Below, piece by piece: positions 18,001-26,370 of a stretch of DNA of 64,000 nucleotides. The DNA comes from Aliiroseovarius lamellibrachiae (GTDB taxonomy: Bacteria > Pseudomonadota > Alphaproteobacteria > Rhodobacterales > Rhodobacteraceae), in assembly GCF_018599245.1 (NCBI RefSeq), contig NZ_JAHEVJ010000003.1, positions 1 through 64,000 of the forward strand, written 5' to 3'. Position numbers and translations under genes: made by a program. A model generated the notes under the pieces. The model worked only from the letters and a program-made list of their open reading frames with translations, ran no database searches and had not been told where the DNA came from. Each line of letters begins with the position of its first letter. Position 1 is the stretch's first letter.

Positions 18001-18110
18001 GCAAAACTTGCGACCTGACCTTTGAATTTGGTCATTCGACCGCCACGTTTCAAAAGCGCGAGCCGCTGGGCGGTTGTGGTGTCTTGGCGAATTTCCAAAC
18101 GGTCGGTCAT
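12021..18110 (-). CDS. giant autotransporter with repeated beta-helix passenger
   Basis: 2029 residues; AAGGG precedes the ATG. Residues 1-75 form a long signal sequence (basic start, hydrophobic IALAAGMLMAPLTVSGTAMA). Residues about 80-1600 are a Gly/Ser/Thr/Asn-rich passenger made of alternating half-repeats, one like SITTTGTVTG...GI, the other like NVSGG..GI.A...GSGD, together about 65-75 residues, as expected for a right-handed parallel beta-helix. Residues about 1600-1740 link to the barrel. From about 1757 (TWLRIHR) to the end lies a type V autotransporter beta-barrel finishing in AINW with an aromatic last residue. It would be exported by Sec, inserted by BAM, and display the passenger at the surface, probably for adhesion or aggregation. 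No protease triad seen. Single gene with its own terminator. Confidence 0.9.
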   Translation of the reverse strand: MTDRLEIRQDTTTAQRLALLKRGGRMTKFKGQVASFAPSCLAIDLGPATQAASTIALAAGMLMAPLTVSGTAMAGGCYSTAPDTYVCSGPAVPGLDSTSAPFGFSSLTVSTQLGFGHDTRFTSGDAISLATLDPGPISFSDLNGSVIQGHERGLDIDSGPGAGPVTVVSNGSIVGYNNDGINIVSQTGSFISPPVQGRLIGVDVDVHDVSGGTGPVPSPNADGIEITNTGPYGVSVSSTGTVSGHRDGIKVTAGGGVVISGVNVNAQTGTAIDAAAGTYDLQGVSVTTTGLVQSTSGAGIKATTDYGTVTLNVNAVTANTQAIYASAGAAGGDMSVTATGQVTGGSGGVHVKNMTGGGAMTLSFAGVSTGSGTAVNIDQNASRNLQFQATGAITSNTWAGIDVDATNAGGGNVTLTFAGVQSAKDAVNVSKAGSGNVQVITSGAVSSGVGAGVTVSHSGSGFGDTYVSLAGVQAATEGVSINHTTTGQVTLKSTGNITSNTTKGVVVAAGSATTGVALTLTGVTAQNAAIDVNNAGSGNTQVTATGTVASSLGQGVEVVSGASTTGTTLTFGAVTGHSDGIYASHLGSGALSVTASGSVLGSSGYGVMTQNTSLGSDVTVNSTNVQGYLDGIKIVNNGTGNTYTKSTGTVTGGSGYAGISTLSGVNTGTTTVIANHVYGSHGINSRHYGSGDLSITTSGTVSGSAGSGITSFNAGDAANIVTSTGTVNGSQYGINAVNDSHASGTDLKIYSNNVSGGNGGIFAANYGSGQTVVSSTGTVQDTGASAENGINVFSETGSTSTTINVNNVSGRQAINATHRGTEGVSITATGSVSGTTDSAIWSNNANGGATTITTSGAVNAQFYGIYAKNDSAGEDMTISTAAVSGGRDGIKAQNDGTGSTSVTATGAILGGGMNSGIRFNGAGTTGSINVANVTGGSGIRASHRGSGDFNLTASGAITGQTGTGIDLSKGGSGAASIDVQTVTAHSDGIYAYGGSGTTGMTVSALDVSSSYSSGVVVNNYGTGTSAVTVTDVTAAKDGIRAKSYENGSSISVTSTGEIEAGAGSDYSGITSYGDRYSQNVTIAANDVSGGTGVFVNHRGYGDVSITTTGDVEGAAKQGIKATTTSGLKLPKAISPVASMAILAPSAGAMTIEANNVTAYGTAIEATHAGTGDLSITATGDVIGTTGSGVVASTSLSPYLLAPLAAYAGTPPPPPSTALTINANNITAAGNGVYASHAGAGDLTITTTGQVTGQHYGVYAYNYGGSDVHVTVNTVDAALDDGVSTINRHGGETHITATGTVNSQGGDGISARGSDGITIEAVDVQGSESGVFAFSSDSGDIDITTTGTVTATAYAGIIGANFTPGGKINIDANNVTGGAVGIAAYNNGNGSVSITTSGTVTATSGVGISVESIEAVAAATKTRASLALAKASPPTTVKITSGTVTGATSGIVVNTTGDAEIDVTGKVTGQGGTAIDLQNVNGASQVTLSDGWGLDGKVLASTSGTSDKFILAGSNASTLDLGLFGNAGSANGIVGFDSLSVTDGSNWNLTGSIAAGGLRNADVTDGVANFNGSSMVLASGGLFTIGTNGTLSARGTSRIGGGLSNAGAIDMVDGAADDRLEVTGDYTGAGGNLAIDVDFATDTADTLVVGGNVEGDTTEIEINAISPTRAAANDILVVDVTGTTDANDFALAAGDQIAIGVLTYGLDLQGTQWFLTSDGVTATGLAYQAAPSALLAGFSSSSTLRQRIGSRSWEVTDANPTWLRIHRTQSSADSKGGASPYSADTTNWGLQAGADFAKLATDHGRWVFGAFAEHNTVNSTVTNDADVGTISGNGFGLGLTATYYGNNGFYADAVGRIGKVNADISSSTNGALLTNQDVKTAAFSLEAGYQLALAGGGVLTPQAQLSWGRVNMGTGTDHLSRAVDFGSDTHLEGRFGMTFEFSDLLSTSADNYDLYVSGNILRDFSDPTSVSVDGVQLLGGNDDTQVEVGLGGSYAWSENASIFGEGTYRKAVGGGSAEGFNLTLGAAINW

Positions 18111-18442
18111 GCAATACCCTTCTTGTGAACGAGTGGTTCAAAATGAATGTCGTAAAAAGACGGATACGCAAAAGGGCGCGAATAGGGGCGCGTCACAATA
18201 ATCTGTTGCAAGTCGCAAGCAAATATAGCGTTAAGCGTTAGGGAGGGGGGGCTTATACGTCAACAAATTAATAGACCATTAACTATAATTAGAGTGGTCT
18301 TTGGTGTATTTGAGGTGCAATTACACCCTGTGGTTGCGTTGTGTGGGGTTGCACACCATTTGCGGGATTCCCCCCTTATGCTGACCAAGATGATCAACCA
18401 TCGTGACGCCTTGTGTGGCTGATGTAACGAATGTTGATATCG
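18111..18442. promoter_or_regulatory. upstream region of the autotransporter with palindromes
   Basis: 332 bases, AT-rich in the middle. AGACCA (18273-18278) and TGGTCT (18295-18300) form an inverted repeat with a 16-base spacer, and GGTGCAATTACACC (18314-18327) is a palindrome with four-base arms. Both are candidate operators for the minus-strand autotransporter gene, whose start is about 160-220 bases away. No -10/-35 pair is convincing enough to call. The neighbouring gene's stop at 18443 is on the same strand. Confidence 0.45.
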
Positions 18443-19579
18443 TTAGTCTGATGTTTTTTCAGAACAGAGGGTCTTTGTTTCGGGTGACAGTGTCAGCAAA
18501 TCACGCAGCTCTGTGGTTCCGGGGGCAAGCGCCATTGGGCAGCGCAGGTTTGGCACAGTGGCCACGTCATAAATCTCACCAACAGCGCCATCAATTCTGA
18601 ACCAATCAACACAGCTTCGGGTCGATAGATCGATGATTTGCACCCCGCACCACGGCTCGCTGTCGGCATCTTTGAGGCGCTGGTCAAGCTCAAGCCCCTC
18701 AAACCGCTGATACCGAGGTTTTGACAAGCCAACAAACGCATAGCCCCCGCGAAAGCTTAGCCCGCGCACAAAACCGGGGCAGAAGACGACCGGCACAAAG
18801 ACGCCTTCGCCCTCAGGTGCGGCTTTGTCCTCAAAATCAACATACCCAAGTTCACCACGCCCAGAATTTAACAGCCAAAGTTTGCCGTCATGCCAGCGTG
18901 GCGAATGGGGCATGGACAGACCAGAGCAAACGATCTTGTTGCTCTCAACATCAATGACAATACCGCCATCCCCGCGCCGATCACGCCAACCATCAATGGT
19001 GTCTGAGGCCGAAACAGCCGTGACAAAAGCAGGCTTGTTGTCGCGCATGGCAAGCCCGTTCAGATGGCACCTGTCTTCGTCAACAATCCGAGAGATAAAC
19101 GAAGGACGCCAAACGGGTTTAAAGGAATGCACCATGTCAGGCACGGCAAGACAGTTGAACCGTGTGTTGACAAAAATGGGCGTGTTATCTTCAAGCGTTC
19201 CTACATCATGGGCGTCGAGTTGGCCGGTGACATGCACGGTGCGCGGCACAAAGCAGCCGTCGAAAATCTCATTGGCACGTTCTTCTGGTTGCAGCCCATT
19301 GGCAAAGCGAAGGATCTGGTCCAGTGACGTTAAATCAAACCCGCCGTCACCCCGGACCGCCAACCCCATTGGTTTTTGGATGCCTGTCTGGTGAATGTTG
19401 ATCCCGCCGCTGTGTTTGGACCCAATCAGATACAACGCCCCCGATTGATACGAGGTGACACAGAGGCTTGCCCCCAAAGTCAGCAGCCGGCGTTCCAGAC
19501 CGGGGGACACAGAAAAGGAAACCTGATCGTCGGGTTTTGTCGACGTGGTGTTTGCGTCCGGCTGCGTCACTGTATCCAT
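18443..19579 (-). CDS. TIGR03032 / DUF4915 family protein
   Basis: 378 residues with AAGGGAAAG before the ATG. The chain has repeated beta-propeller-like blades: RRLLTLGASLCVTSYQSGALYLIG, FNCLAVPDMVHSFKPVWRPSFIS, EDRCHLNGLAMRDNKPAFVTAVS, LSMPHSPRWHDGKLWLLNSG and FCPGFVRGLSFRGGYAFVGLS. These are the hallmarks of the TIGR03032 family, whose biochemical role is not established. No signal peptide, so probably cytoplasmic. It lies upstream of the autotransporter on the same strand but more than 300 bases away, so co-transcription is not evident. Confidence 0.8.
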   Translation of the reverse strand: MDTVTQPDANTTSTKPDDQVSFSVSPGLERRLLTLGASLCVTSYQSGALYLIGSKHSGGINIHQTGIQKPMGLAVRGDGGFDLTSLDQILRFANGLQPEERANEIFDGCFVPRTVHVTGQLDAHDVGTLEDNTPIFVNTRFNCLAVPDMVHSFKPVWRPSFISRIVDEDRCHLNGLAMRDNKPAFVTAVSASDTIDGWRDRRGDGGIVIDVESNKIVCSGLSMPHSPRWHDGKLWLLNSGRGELGYVDFEDKAAPEGEGVFVPVVFCPGFVRGLSFRGGYAFVGLSKPRYQRFEGLELDQRLKDADSEPWCGVQIIDLSTRSCVDWFRIDGAVGEIYDVATVPNLRCPMALAPGTTELRDLLTLSPETKTLCSEKTSD

Positions 19580-19994
19580 GGTCTTTCCCTTGCCTCAAAG
19601 CGTGGCCAACAGGTCACGCGGTGTCCGCGGCAAACCTTCGTCATTTCAAGATCTTTTGCAACACCTCAGGCGGTTGGTATCCAAATCGGGTGTCTGAGAA
19701 AGCGGTTTGACGGCCCTCAAAACATCGCACACGGCGATTTAGTTTTTTTTGAAAATAAATTTGGCGCTGGGATTTTGGCGTTGCCTTCTATTGCAGGTGC
19801 GATGTTTTGACGCAATTCTCCTTCTTTTCCAGCTGGTTAGCGATTTTCCCTTAACGCATTCAAAAATATAGATTTATTTAAAAAACTCTCGCCGGAGCTG
19901 TGATCACAAAAAAATCTTGATCTAGGTCAATAGGCCGCAGAATTCTCCGGGCTATGCCTAGGGCAGCAAGCCACAGATCAGCGAGCCAAGCCCA
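19580..19994. other. divergent intergenic region upstream of the nap operon
   Basis: 415 bases separating the leftward TIGR03032 gene from the rightward nap operon. The right third is AT-rich and holds the nap promoter elements annotated separately. The left two thirds contain short open frames with no ribosome binding site or recognisable product. Confidence 0.5.
19899..19958 (+). promoter_or_regulatory. nap operon promoter with FNR box and a second palindrome
   Basis: TTGATCTAGGTCAA (19917-19930) matches the FNR/FnrL consensus TTGAT-N4-ATCAA with one change. A plausible -10, TATGCC at 19953-19958, puts the transcription start near 19965, so the box centre lies about 41.5 bases upstream, the class II FNR-activated spacing. 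Just upstream, TGTGATCACA (19899-19908) is a perfect ten-base palindrome resembling a CRP/FNR-superfamily half-site pair. Oxygen-limited activation of nap is inferred. Confidence 0.75.
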
Positions 19995-20498
19995 GTGAAC
20001 GCAACCCCATCACGCCGTGCCCTGTTAAGAGGCAAGATCCATGAGATCCCGCGTCAGCGCCCGTTAGGTGCCGCTGATGAAATGGCGTTTCATGATGATT
20101 GCACCCAATGCGGGGAGTGTGCGAGGGCCTGCCCAGAGGGGATCATTCTGCGCGATAAAGAGGGCTATCCTGTTGTGTCCTTTTCGCAATCGGCTTGTAC
20201 CTTCTGCGCGGCCTGCACCGACGCGTGCGACTCAGGGGCCCTTGCGCCAGACCGGGCGTGGCCGTGGCGCGCAAAAGCCGCATCGACTTGTCTGTCGATG
20301 AATGGCGTCCAATGCCGCGCCTGCCAAGACCACTGCGACCTGCAAGCCATTCGTTTCCGCCTGCAACCTGGCGGCAATGCAATGCCACTATTCGATAAAG
20401 ACACTTGCACAGGGTGCGGCGGTTGCGCAGCACCTTGCCCCGTCGATGCCATCGACTTTTTTCAAATCCAATCCGAAACGGAGGCCCGCCCATGCTGA
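19995..20498 (+). CDS. napF: ferredoxin-type protein NapF
   Basis: 167 residues from a GTG start; no upstream ATG is in frame. Four cysteine clusters for [4Fe-4S] centres are seen: CTQCGECARACP, CTFCAACTDACD, CRACQDHCD (shortened) and CTGCGGCAAPCP. NapF is a cytoplasmic iron-sulfur protein implicated in maturation of NapA. First gene of the nap operon, 64 bases after the FNR box, and it overlaps napD by 7 bases. The third cluster is less canonical, as is usual for NapF. Confidence 0.9.
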   Translation: MNATPSRRALLRGKIHEIPRQRPLGAADEMAFHDDCTQCGECARACPEGIILRDKEGYPVVSFSQSACTFCAACTDACDSGALAPDRAWPWRAKAASTCLSMNGVQCRACQDHCDLQAIRFRLQPGGNAMPLFDKDTCTGCGGCAAPCPVDAIDFFQIQSETEARPC

Positions 20499-20761
20499 AC
20501 ATCTGTGGCTGCCTTGTTCACACAATGCCCGACAAAACCGCAGAGGTTATTGCCGCCATTGATGCGTACGAGGGCGGCGAAGTTCACGCCCATGAAGACG
20601 GCCGCATCGTTGTGACCGTCGAAGACACGTCTGACATGCGCGCATCTGAGCAGATCATGGAAATGCACCAAATCCCTGGTGTGTTGACCGTGACCCTTAC
20701 TTATCACCACTTCGAAGAGCTCGACGAGGACGTCAACGCCCCTTCGCCGACCCAACACTGA
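20492..20761 (+). CDS. napD: NapD, NapA maturation chaperone
   Basis: 89 residues from the ATG at 20492 preceded by CGGAGG; a longer frame extending into napF has no merit. The N-terminus MLNICGCLVHTMPDK and the ferredoxin-like beta-alpha-beta pattern match NapD, a cytoplasmic chaperone that binds the twin-arginine signal of NapA and holds back export until the molybdenum cofactor is in. Lies directly before napA with a 15-base gap, GGGAGACC serving as the napA ribosome binding site. Confidence 0.92.
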   Translation: MLNICGCLVHTMPDKTAEVIAAIDAYEGGEVHAHEDGRIVVTVEDTSDMRASEQIMEMHQIPGVLTVTLTYHHFEELDEDVNAPSPTQH

Positions 20762-20776
20762 AACGGGAGACCCTCC

Positions 20777-23272
20777 ATGACCACGTCCCGCCGATCCTTC
20801 CTTAAAGCCAGCGCCGCAGCCGCAACCGCGTCTGCTGCTGGCATCACTTTACCTCAGGCCGCAAACGCCCAGGTTCGCAAACCGGATATCCGTTGGGATA
20901 AAGCCGCCTGCCGCTTTTGCGGAACAGGCTGTTCCGTTCTGGTCGGCGTCAAAGATGGCAAAGTTGTTGCCACCCAAGGCGATCCAGAAGCACCGGTGAA
21001 CCGCGGGCTGAACTGTATCAAGGGCTATTTCCTGTCCAAGATCATGTATGGGTCTGACCGTCTGACCACACCGCTTTTGCGCAAATCCAACGGCGTTTAT
21101 GACAAAAACGGTGACTTTGAACCCGTGTCCTGGGACGAAGCCTTTGATGTGATGGCCCAGAAATGGAAAGAAACCATCGCCAAAAAAGGCCCAACCGCTG
21201 TGTCCATGTTCGGCTCGGGCCAATGGACCCTTTGGGAAGGCTACGCTGCCGCCAAGCTGATGAAAGCGGGCTTTCGGTCAAACAACATCGACCCCAACGC
21301 GCGTCACTGCATGGCGTCCGCTGTGGCAGGCTTTATCCGCACCTTTGGTATTGATGAGCCAATGGGCTGTTATGATGACCTTGAGCACGCCGATACCTTC
21401 GTGCTTTGGGGGTCAAACATGGCCGAGATGCACCCGATCCTGTGGTCGCGTCTGACCGACACGCGCCTGACCAAACCGGGGTCAGAAGTGCATGTTCTGT
21501 CGACCTTTGAACACCGCTCGTTTGAGCTGGCGGATAATGGCATGATCTTTGCGCCGCAAACCGATCTGGCGATCCTGAACTATATCGCCAATTACATCAT
21601 CGAAAATGATGCGGTGAATTGGGATTTCGTTGAAAAGAACACCCACTTCAAACGCACCAACACCGATATTGGCTATGGTTTGCGTCCAGAGCACGCTTTG
21701 GAACAAGCCGCCGAAAACCCAGCGCATAACGGCACACACGGCAAGCTTTCGGACATGACGTTCGAAGAATACAAAGAAGCCGTTGCACCTTACACGGCCG
21801 AGTATGTATCTGAATTGTCAGGTGTTCCCGTTGCATCACTTGAGCGTTTGGCCAAGCAATACGCGGATCCAAACCGCAAGGTGATGTCGCTTTGGACCAT
21901 GGGTTTCAACCAGCACACACGCGGTGCTTGGGTGAACTCGCTGATGTATAATGTGCATCTTCTGGTTGGTAAAATCTCCGAGCCGGGCAACTCGCCGTTC
22001 TCCTTGACCGGTCAACCATCCGCCTGTGGGACCGCGCGTGAGGTTGGCACCTTTGCCCACCGTCTGCCCGCCGACATGGTTGTCGCAAAAGAAGCGCACC
22101 GCGACATCTGTGAAACGTCATGGGGCATTCCAAAGGGCACCATTCCGCCCAAGCCCGGTTTCCACGCTGTGTTGATGCACCGCAAACTCAAGGACGGGGA
22201 TCTGAACTGTCACTGGGTGCAATGTACCAACAACATGCAAGCCGCGCCAAACATGAACGAAGAAGGTTTGCCGGGGTATCGCAACCCTGAAAACTTCATC
22301 ACCGTGTCTGATCCGTATCCAACCGTGACCGCGTTGGCCGCTGACTTGATCTTGCCCACCGCGATGTGGGTTGAGAAAGAAGGCGCCTACGGCAACGCGG
22401 AACGCCGCACCCAGTTCTGGCGTCAACAAGTGGACGCGCCGGGCGAGGCGAAATCGGATGTGTGGCAGGTGATGGAATTCGCCAAACGCTTTACAACGGA
22501 CGAGGTCTGGCCAGCTGAGCTTTTGGACACCATGCCGGAACTGAAAGGCAAAACGCTTTTCGAAGTTCTTTACGAGAATGGCAAGGTCAACAAATACCCG
22601 CTGTCTGAAACCGCCGAAGGGTTCAACAACGACGAATCCAAAGACTTTGGTTTCTATGTCCAAAAAGGCCTGTTCGAAGAATATGCCAGCTTTGGTCGCG
22701 GTCACGCCCACGATCTGGCGCCCTTTGACAGCTATCACAAGGCCCGCGGTTTGCGCTGGCCCGTGGTGGACGGCAAAGAAACGCTTTACCGCTTCCGCGA
22801 AGGGTATGATCCTTATGTGAAAAAAGGCGAGGGCGTTAAATTCTACGGCAAGCCTGATGGCAAAGCGAACATCATCTTTGCACCTTATGAACCTGCCGCT
22901 GAAAGCCCGGATGACGAGTATAACTTGTGGTTCGTGACCGGTCGTGTGCTGGAACATTGGCACTCTGGCTCAATGACCCGACGTGTGCCCGAATTGCACC
23001 GGTCGTTCCCATCCGCTGTGGTGTTCATGCACCCAGAGGATGCCAAGGATCGCGGCTTGAAGCGCGGACAAGAGATCACCGTCTCGACCCGTCGTGGTGA
23101 GGTTCAGTCGCGGGTCGAAACCCGTGGCCGGAATAAACCGCCGCGCGGTGTGGTGTTCATGCCGTGGTTCGACGAAGGCCAGCTGACCAACAAGCTGACC
23201 TTGGACGCAACTTGTCCGATCTCGAAAGAGACCGACTTTAAGAAATGCGCCTGTAAAGTCGAACGCGCTTAA
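20777..23272 (+). CDS. napA: periplasmic nitrate reductase catalytic subunit NapA
   Basis: 831 residues, the normal length. A twin-arginine signal ([15 protein letters not shown]) leads to a mature start after about residue 31. Cys45, Cys48, Cys52 and Cys80 (CRFCGTGC ... LNC) bind the [4Fe-4S] cluster; Cys178 in PNARHCMAS is the molybdenum ligand. It reduces nitrate to nitrite in the periplasm with a bis-molybdopterin guanine dinucleotide cofactor, taking electrons from NapB. The C-terminal beta domain (residues about 690-831) is complete. Central gene of the operon; all required partners are present. Confidence 0.97.
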   Translation: MTTSRRSFLKASAAAATASAAGITLPQAANAQVRKPDIRWDKAACRFCGTGCSVLVGVKDGKVVATQGDPEAPVNRGLNCIKGYFLSKIMYGSDRLTTPLLRKSNGVYDKNGDFEPVSWDEAFDVMAQKWKETIAKKGPTAVSMFGSGQWTLWEGYAAAKLMKAGFRSNNIDPNARHCMASAVAGFIRTFGIDEPMGCYDDLEHADTFVLWGSNMAEMHPILWSRLTDTRLTKPGSEVHVLSTFEHRSFELADNGMIFAPQTDLAILNYIANYIIENDAVNWDFVEKNTHFKRTNTDIGYGLRPEHALEQAAENPAHNGTHGKLSDMTFEEYKEAVAPYTAEYVSELSGVPVASLERLAKQYADPNRKVMSLWTMGFNQHTRGAWVNSLMYNVHLLVGKISEPGNSPFSLTGQPSACGTAREVGTFAHRLPADMVVAKEAHRDICETSWGIPKGTIPPKPGFHAVLMHRKLKDGDLNCHWVQCTNNMQAAPNMNEEGLPGYRNPENFITVSDPYPTVTALAADLILPTAMWVEKEGAYGNAERRTQFWRQQVDAPGEAKSDVWQVMEFAKRFTTDEVWPAELLDTMPELKGKTLFEVLYENGKVNKYPLSETAEGFNNDESKDFGFYVQKGLFEEYASFGRGHAHDLAPFDSYHKARGLRWPVVDGKETLYRFREGYDPYVKKGEGVKFYGKPDGKANIIFAPYEPAAESPDDEYNLWFVTGRVLEHWHSGSMTRRVPELHRSFPSAVVFMHPEDAKDRGLKRGQEITVSTRRGEVQSRVETRGRNKPPRGVVFMPWFDEGQLTNKLTLDATCPISKETDFKKCACKVERA

Positions 23273-23299
23273 TCGTAATTAACAAACGGAAACAAGACC

Positions 23300-24175
23300 A
23301 TGTCCGCCAATTCAAACCGCAACCCCTTGCCTACAAACCGGCGCCGCTTCCTTCAGGATGCGGCGCGGGCGGCAGGGGCCTGTGCGGTGGCGGGCATGGC
23401 CATCACCAAACTTGCAACAGATGCGCGTGCGCTGCCGGTTCAGGCGATCCGCCCCCCCGGGGCCTTGCCGGAAGAGGATTTTCTGGCCGCTTGCATCCGT
23501 TGTGGTCTCTGTGTTCGGGATTGCCCCTATGACACGCTTGTGCTGGCCGAATTGGGCTATGATGGTCCCGCCACCGGCACGCCATTTTTCACCGCTCGCA
23601 ACATTCCGTGCGAGATGTGTGACGACATTCCCTGCGTCAAAGCCTGTCCAACAGGTGCGCTTGATAAGGGTCTGACAAATATTGATGACGCCGACATGGG
23701 CCTTGCCGTGTTGATTGATGAGGAACATTGCCTGAATGCGCTCGGTCTGCGCTGTGATGTCTGTTATCGCGTCTGCCCGGTGATTGATAAAGCGATCACC
23801 TTGGAACGCCGCCATAACGAACGCTCTGGCCACCACGCCATCTTCATGCCTGTTGTGCATTCCGATCATTGCACCGGCTGTGGCAAATGCGAAAAATCCT
23901 GTGTGCTGCCCAATGAAAGCGCCATCAAAGTGCTGCCCATGCGCGTGGCGCAGGCCGAGGCGGCAGAGCATTACAAACTCGGTTGGGAAGATCGAAATCC
24001 CCTTGTGGATGAGCTGATTGACCTGCCGGATCGTCTGCCCGGACCTGGCACCGACAATCTTGTGGCGCCGGGGGGCTATTTGCCGTCGGGCATCGAAGGG
24101 ATGCCTGATCCCAGCATGGAGGGCGGCTTTGCCCCCAGCTATGGGCTTCCGGGAACCGGGGGGGCAGGGCAATGA
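23300..24175 (+). CDS. napG: NapG, ferredoxin-type quinol dehydrogenase subunit
   Basis: 291 residues. A twin-arginine signal ([16 protein letters not shown]) directs it to the periplasm. Four [4Fe-4S] motifs follow: [35 protein letters not shown] and [11 protein letters not shown]. With NapH it forms a quinol-oxidising branch feeding NapC/NapB. The C-terminal 60 residues are Pro/Gly-rich. Its stop overlaps the napH start by four bases (ATGA), so the two are translationally coupled. Confidence 0.94.
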   Translation: MSANSNRNPLPTNRRRFLQDAARAAGACAVAGMAITKLATDARALPVQAIRPPGALPEEDFLAACIRCGLCVRDCPYDTLVLAELGYDGPATGTPFFTARNIPCEMCDDIPCVKACPTGALDKGLTNIDDADMGLAVLIDEEHCLNALGLRCDVCYRVCPVIDKAITLERRHNERSGHHAIFMPVVHSDHCTGCGKCEKSCVLPNESAIKVLPMRVAQAEAAEHYKLGWEDRNPLVDELIDLPDRLPGPGTDNLVAPGGYLPSGIEGMPDPSMEGGFAPSYGLPGTGGAGQ

Positions 24176-25095
24176 GCGAGAAAACCGCACTTCCTGTTGG
24201 CCAAGAGGCGATCGAAGACAAAGGCTGGTGGTTGGCGCATAAGTTTTTGATCCTGCGCCGGATCACACAGGCGGGCTTTCTGGTTCTGTTCCTGCTGGGG
24301 CCATGGTTTGGCATCTGGTGGGTGAAAGGCAATCTTGCCGGGTCTCTGACTTTCGATGTCCTGCCCCTGACGGATCCACTTGTGTTGCTGCAAAGCATGT
24401 TTGCCCAGCACTGGCCGGAGACAACCGCCATCATCGGTGCGCTGATTGTCGGCGTGGCCTATGCGCTGATCGGTGGGCGGGTCTATTGCAGCTGGGTTTG
24501 CCCGATTAACCCGGTCACGGACGCGGCGCATTGGCTGCACGACAGGCTTGGATTTGCCAAAGGTTGGCAGCCCAAGCGCGGCACACGTTATTGGGTGCTG
24601 GGCATGGTTTTTGCAGTCTCTGCGCTCACTGGAACCATCGCGTGGGAGTTCGTGAACCCCATCTCGATGCTGCACCGCGGTTTGATTTTCGGCATGGGCT
24701 TTGCCTGGGCTTTTGTCCTCGCTGTGTTCCTCTTTGATCTTGTCGTCTCACGGCGCGGCTGGTGTGGGCATCTGTGTCCTGTGGGGGCCTTTTATGGCCT
24801 TCTTGGCACCGGATCTGTGCTGCGTGTCAGCGCGGTAAAACGCGCAGATTGCGACGATTGCATGGACTGCTTTGCAGTCTGCCCCGAAATGCATGTGATC
24901 ACCCCAGCGCTTCGAGGCGCAGAAGGTGACACCCCCCTTATACTGTCTTCGGACTGTACCAATTGCGGTCGTTGCATCGATGTATGCGCGCCGGATGTCT
25001 TTAAGTTCACCACCCGGTTTGATGATACCCCCGCGCCAGCCCGCGCGGTCCGCCGGAAACCCAAACGTCAACCCGAGGCCAGTCGCGCGGCCTGA
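24172..25095 (+). CDS. napH: NapH, membrane iron-sulfur quinol dehydrogenase subunit
   Basis: 307 residues with at least four transmembrane stretches ([19 protein letters not shown], then [53 protein letters not shown]). Two CxxxCP motifs ([19 protein letters not shown]) sit at the cytoplasmic face and two ferredoxin clusters near the C-terminus ([23 protein letters not shown]). It transfers electrons from quinol to NapG. Overlaps napG and is followed by napB after 20 bases. Confidence 0.94.
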   Translation: MSEKTALPVGQEAIEDKGWWLAHKFLILRRITQAGFLVLFLLGPWFGIWWVKGNLAGSLTFDVLPLTDPLVLLQSMFAQHWPETTAIIGALIVGVAYALIGGRVYCSWVCPINPVTDAAHWLHDRLGFAKGWQPKRGTRYWVLGMVFAVSALTGTIAWEFVNPISMLHRGLIFGMGFAWAFVLAVFLFDLVVSRRGWCGHLCPVGAFYGLLGTGSVLRVSAVKRADCDDCMDCFAVCPEMHVITPALRGAEGDTPLILSSDCTNCGRCIDVCAPDVFKFTTRFDDTPAPARAVRRKPKRQPEASRAA

Positions 25096-25115
25096 AAAAA
25101 TACGGGAGTAGCCCA

Positions 25116-25544
25116 ATGAGAAAGAACCTGTTGATCAGCGCCATCGTCGTCCCGACGCTTTTGGCAACAGCTGCGCTGGCACAAAGTGCTGGCGGCGTGA
25201 ATTCGCTTCGTGGTGCCGCAGTCGATGAAACTGTGCCGGTCGAAGATGTCTTCCACCAAGATGAAAACCGCTTTACGCGCAATTATCGCCAACAACCACC
25301 GCTGGTGCCCCATTCGATTGCCCAATATCAGATCGACCTAAAGGCAAACCGCTGCCTGTCTTGTCATGACTGGACCAATGCAGGGGATCGCAATGCGCCA
25401 ACCCTGTCGATGACCCATTATCAAGACCGCGAAGGCAATCAATTGGATGTGGTGGCCGGCACCCGCTGGTTCTGCACCCAATGCCACGTCCCGCAAGCGG
25501 ATGCGCCTGCGTTGGTTGATAACACTTTTGAGGCCTCGAACTGA
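25116..25544 (+). CDS. napB: NapB, diheme cytochrome c subunit
   Basis: 142 residues with a Sec signal peptide (LISAIVVPTLLATAALAQS). Two heme c sites, CLSCH and CTQCH, define NapB; additional His residues (VPHSI, MTHYQ) can act as distal ligands. It passes electrons from NapC to NapA in the periplasm. GGGAG precedes the ATG. Length and order in the operon are as expected. Confidence 0.95.
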   Translation: MRKNLLISAIVVPTLLATAALAQSAGGVNSLRGAAVDETVPVEDVFHQDENRFTRNYRQQPPLVPHSIAQYQIDLKANRCLSCHDWTNAGDRNAPTLSMTHYQDREGNQLDVVAGTRWFCTQCHVPQADAPALVDNTFEASN

Positions 25545-25576
25545 GGCGGGAAACCGTAAGGGAAAGGAAAACGGAC

Positions 25577-26281
25577 ATGTCTGATACAAATCCCGGTTTC
25601 ATCCGCCGCACTTGGCGTTGGTTCTGGACGCCCACGGGGGCAATATCGTTGGGCGCGTTGATCGTTTCTGGCTTTGTCGCTGGCGTCGTGTTTTGGGGGG
25701 GCTTTCACTGGGCGCTTGAAATGACCAACCGCGAAGAGTTCTGCATTTCGTGCCACGAGATGGAAGACAACGTGTATGCGGAGTATCAGGGCTCGGTTCA
25801 CCAATCCAACAGTTCTGGCGTGCGCGCGACCTGTCCGGATTGTCATGTGCCCAAAGATTGGGGCCCAAAGATCATTCGTAAGATCCAGGCGTCAAAAGAG
25901 CTCTATGGTCACTTCATTTCAAAATCGATCTGGACCCGTGATAAATTCGAAGATCATCGGATTGACCTGGCCGCCAATGAATGGCGCCGGATGAAATCCA
26001 CCGACAGCCGCGAATGCCGCAACTGTCACAACTTTGAATTCATGGATTTCACCCAGCAAGAAAACCGGGCCGCCGACAACCACCAAGTGGCGCTGGATGA
26101 AGGCAAAACCTGTATCGATTGCCACCAAGGCATCGCGCATGAATTGCCCGAAGGCTGGCAGGCGCGGTATGAGCAGATGGTAGATCAACTGGCCTCTTCT
26201 GGCGATCTGACTTTGCCCAACGGTCGCGTTGTGGCCGAGGCGAAAACAGAGATCGAAGGGTTCTTGGCTGGCGCTCAGTAA
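25577..26281 (+). CDS. napC: NapC, membrane-anchored tetraheme cytochrome c
   Basis: 234 residues with one N-terminal membrane anchor (GAISLGALIVSGFVAGVVFWGG is the core region) and four heme c sites: CISCH, CPDCH, CRNCH and CIDCH. It oxidises membrane quinol and reduces NapB. The gene has GGAAAGGAAAACGG upstream. It is the last canonical gene of the operon; a short stem-loop follows at 26300-26327. Confidence 0.95.
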   Translation: MSDTNPGFIRRTWRWFWTPTGAISLGALIVSGFVAGVVFWGGFHWALEMTNREEFCISCHEMEDNVYAEYQGSVHQSNSSGVRATCPDCHVPKDWGPKIIRKIQASKELYGHFISKSIWTRDKFEDHRIDLAANEWRRMKSTDSRECRNCHNFEFMDFTQQENRAADNHQVALDEGKTCIDCHQGIAHELPEGWQARYEQMVDQLASSGDLTLPNGRVVAEAKTEIEGFLAGAQ

Positions 26282-26299
26282 GTCAAAACCATATTCTGG

Positions 26300-26327
26300 A
26301 CGGGCCGGGGGCAACTCTGGCCCGTTT
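26300..26327 (+). terminator. weak stem-loop after napC
   Basis: ACGGGCC (26300-26306) pairs perfectly with GGCCCGT (26319-26325) across a 12-base loop, followed by only three T residues. It may partly terminate nap transcription before the DUF2478 gene. Confidence 0.5.
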
Positions 26328-26370
26328 GCTATTGGGGCGCAGAAATGGCTGGCGCCGACAGGAGGATGAC

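Noticed and set aside
12021-18110. Passenger repeats as a CRISPR array or tandem DNA repeats
   Set aside because: Repeats are at protein level with degenerate DNA, in an uninterrupted coding frame with no constant spacers.
22118-22963. Open frame of 281 codons antisense to napA
   Set aside because: Artefact of the codon use of napA; no start signal or family resemblance.
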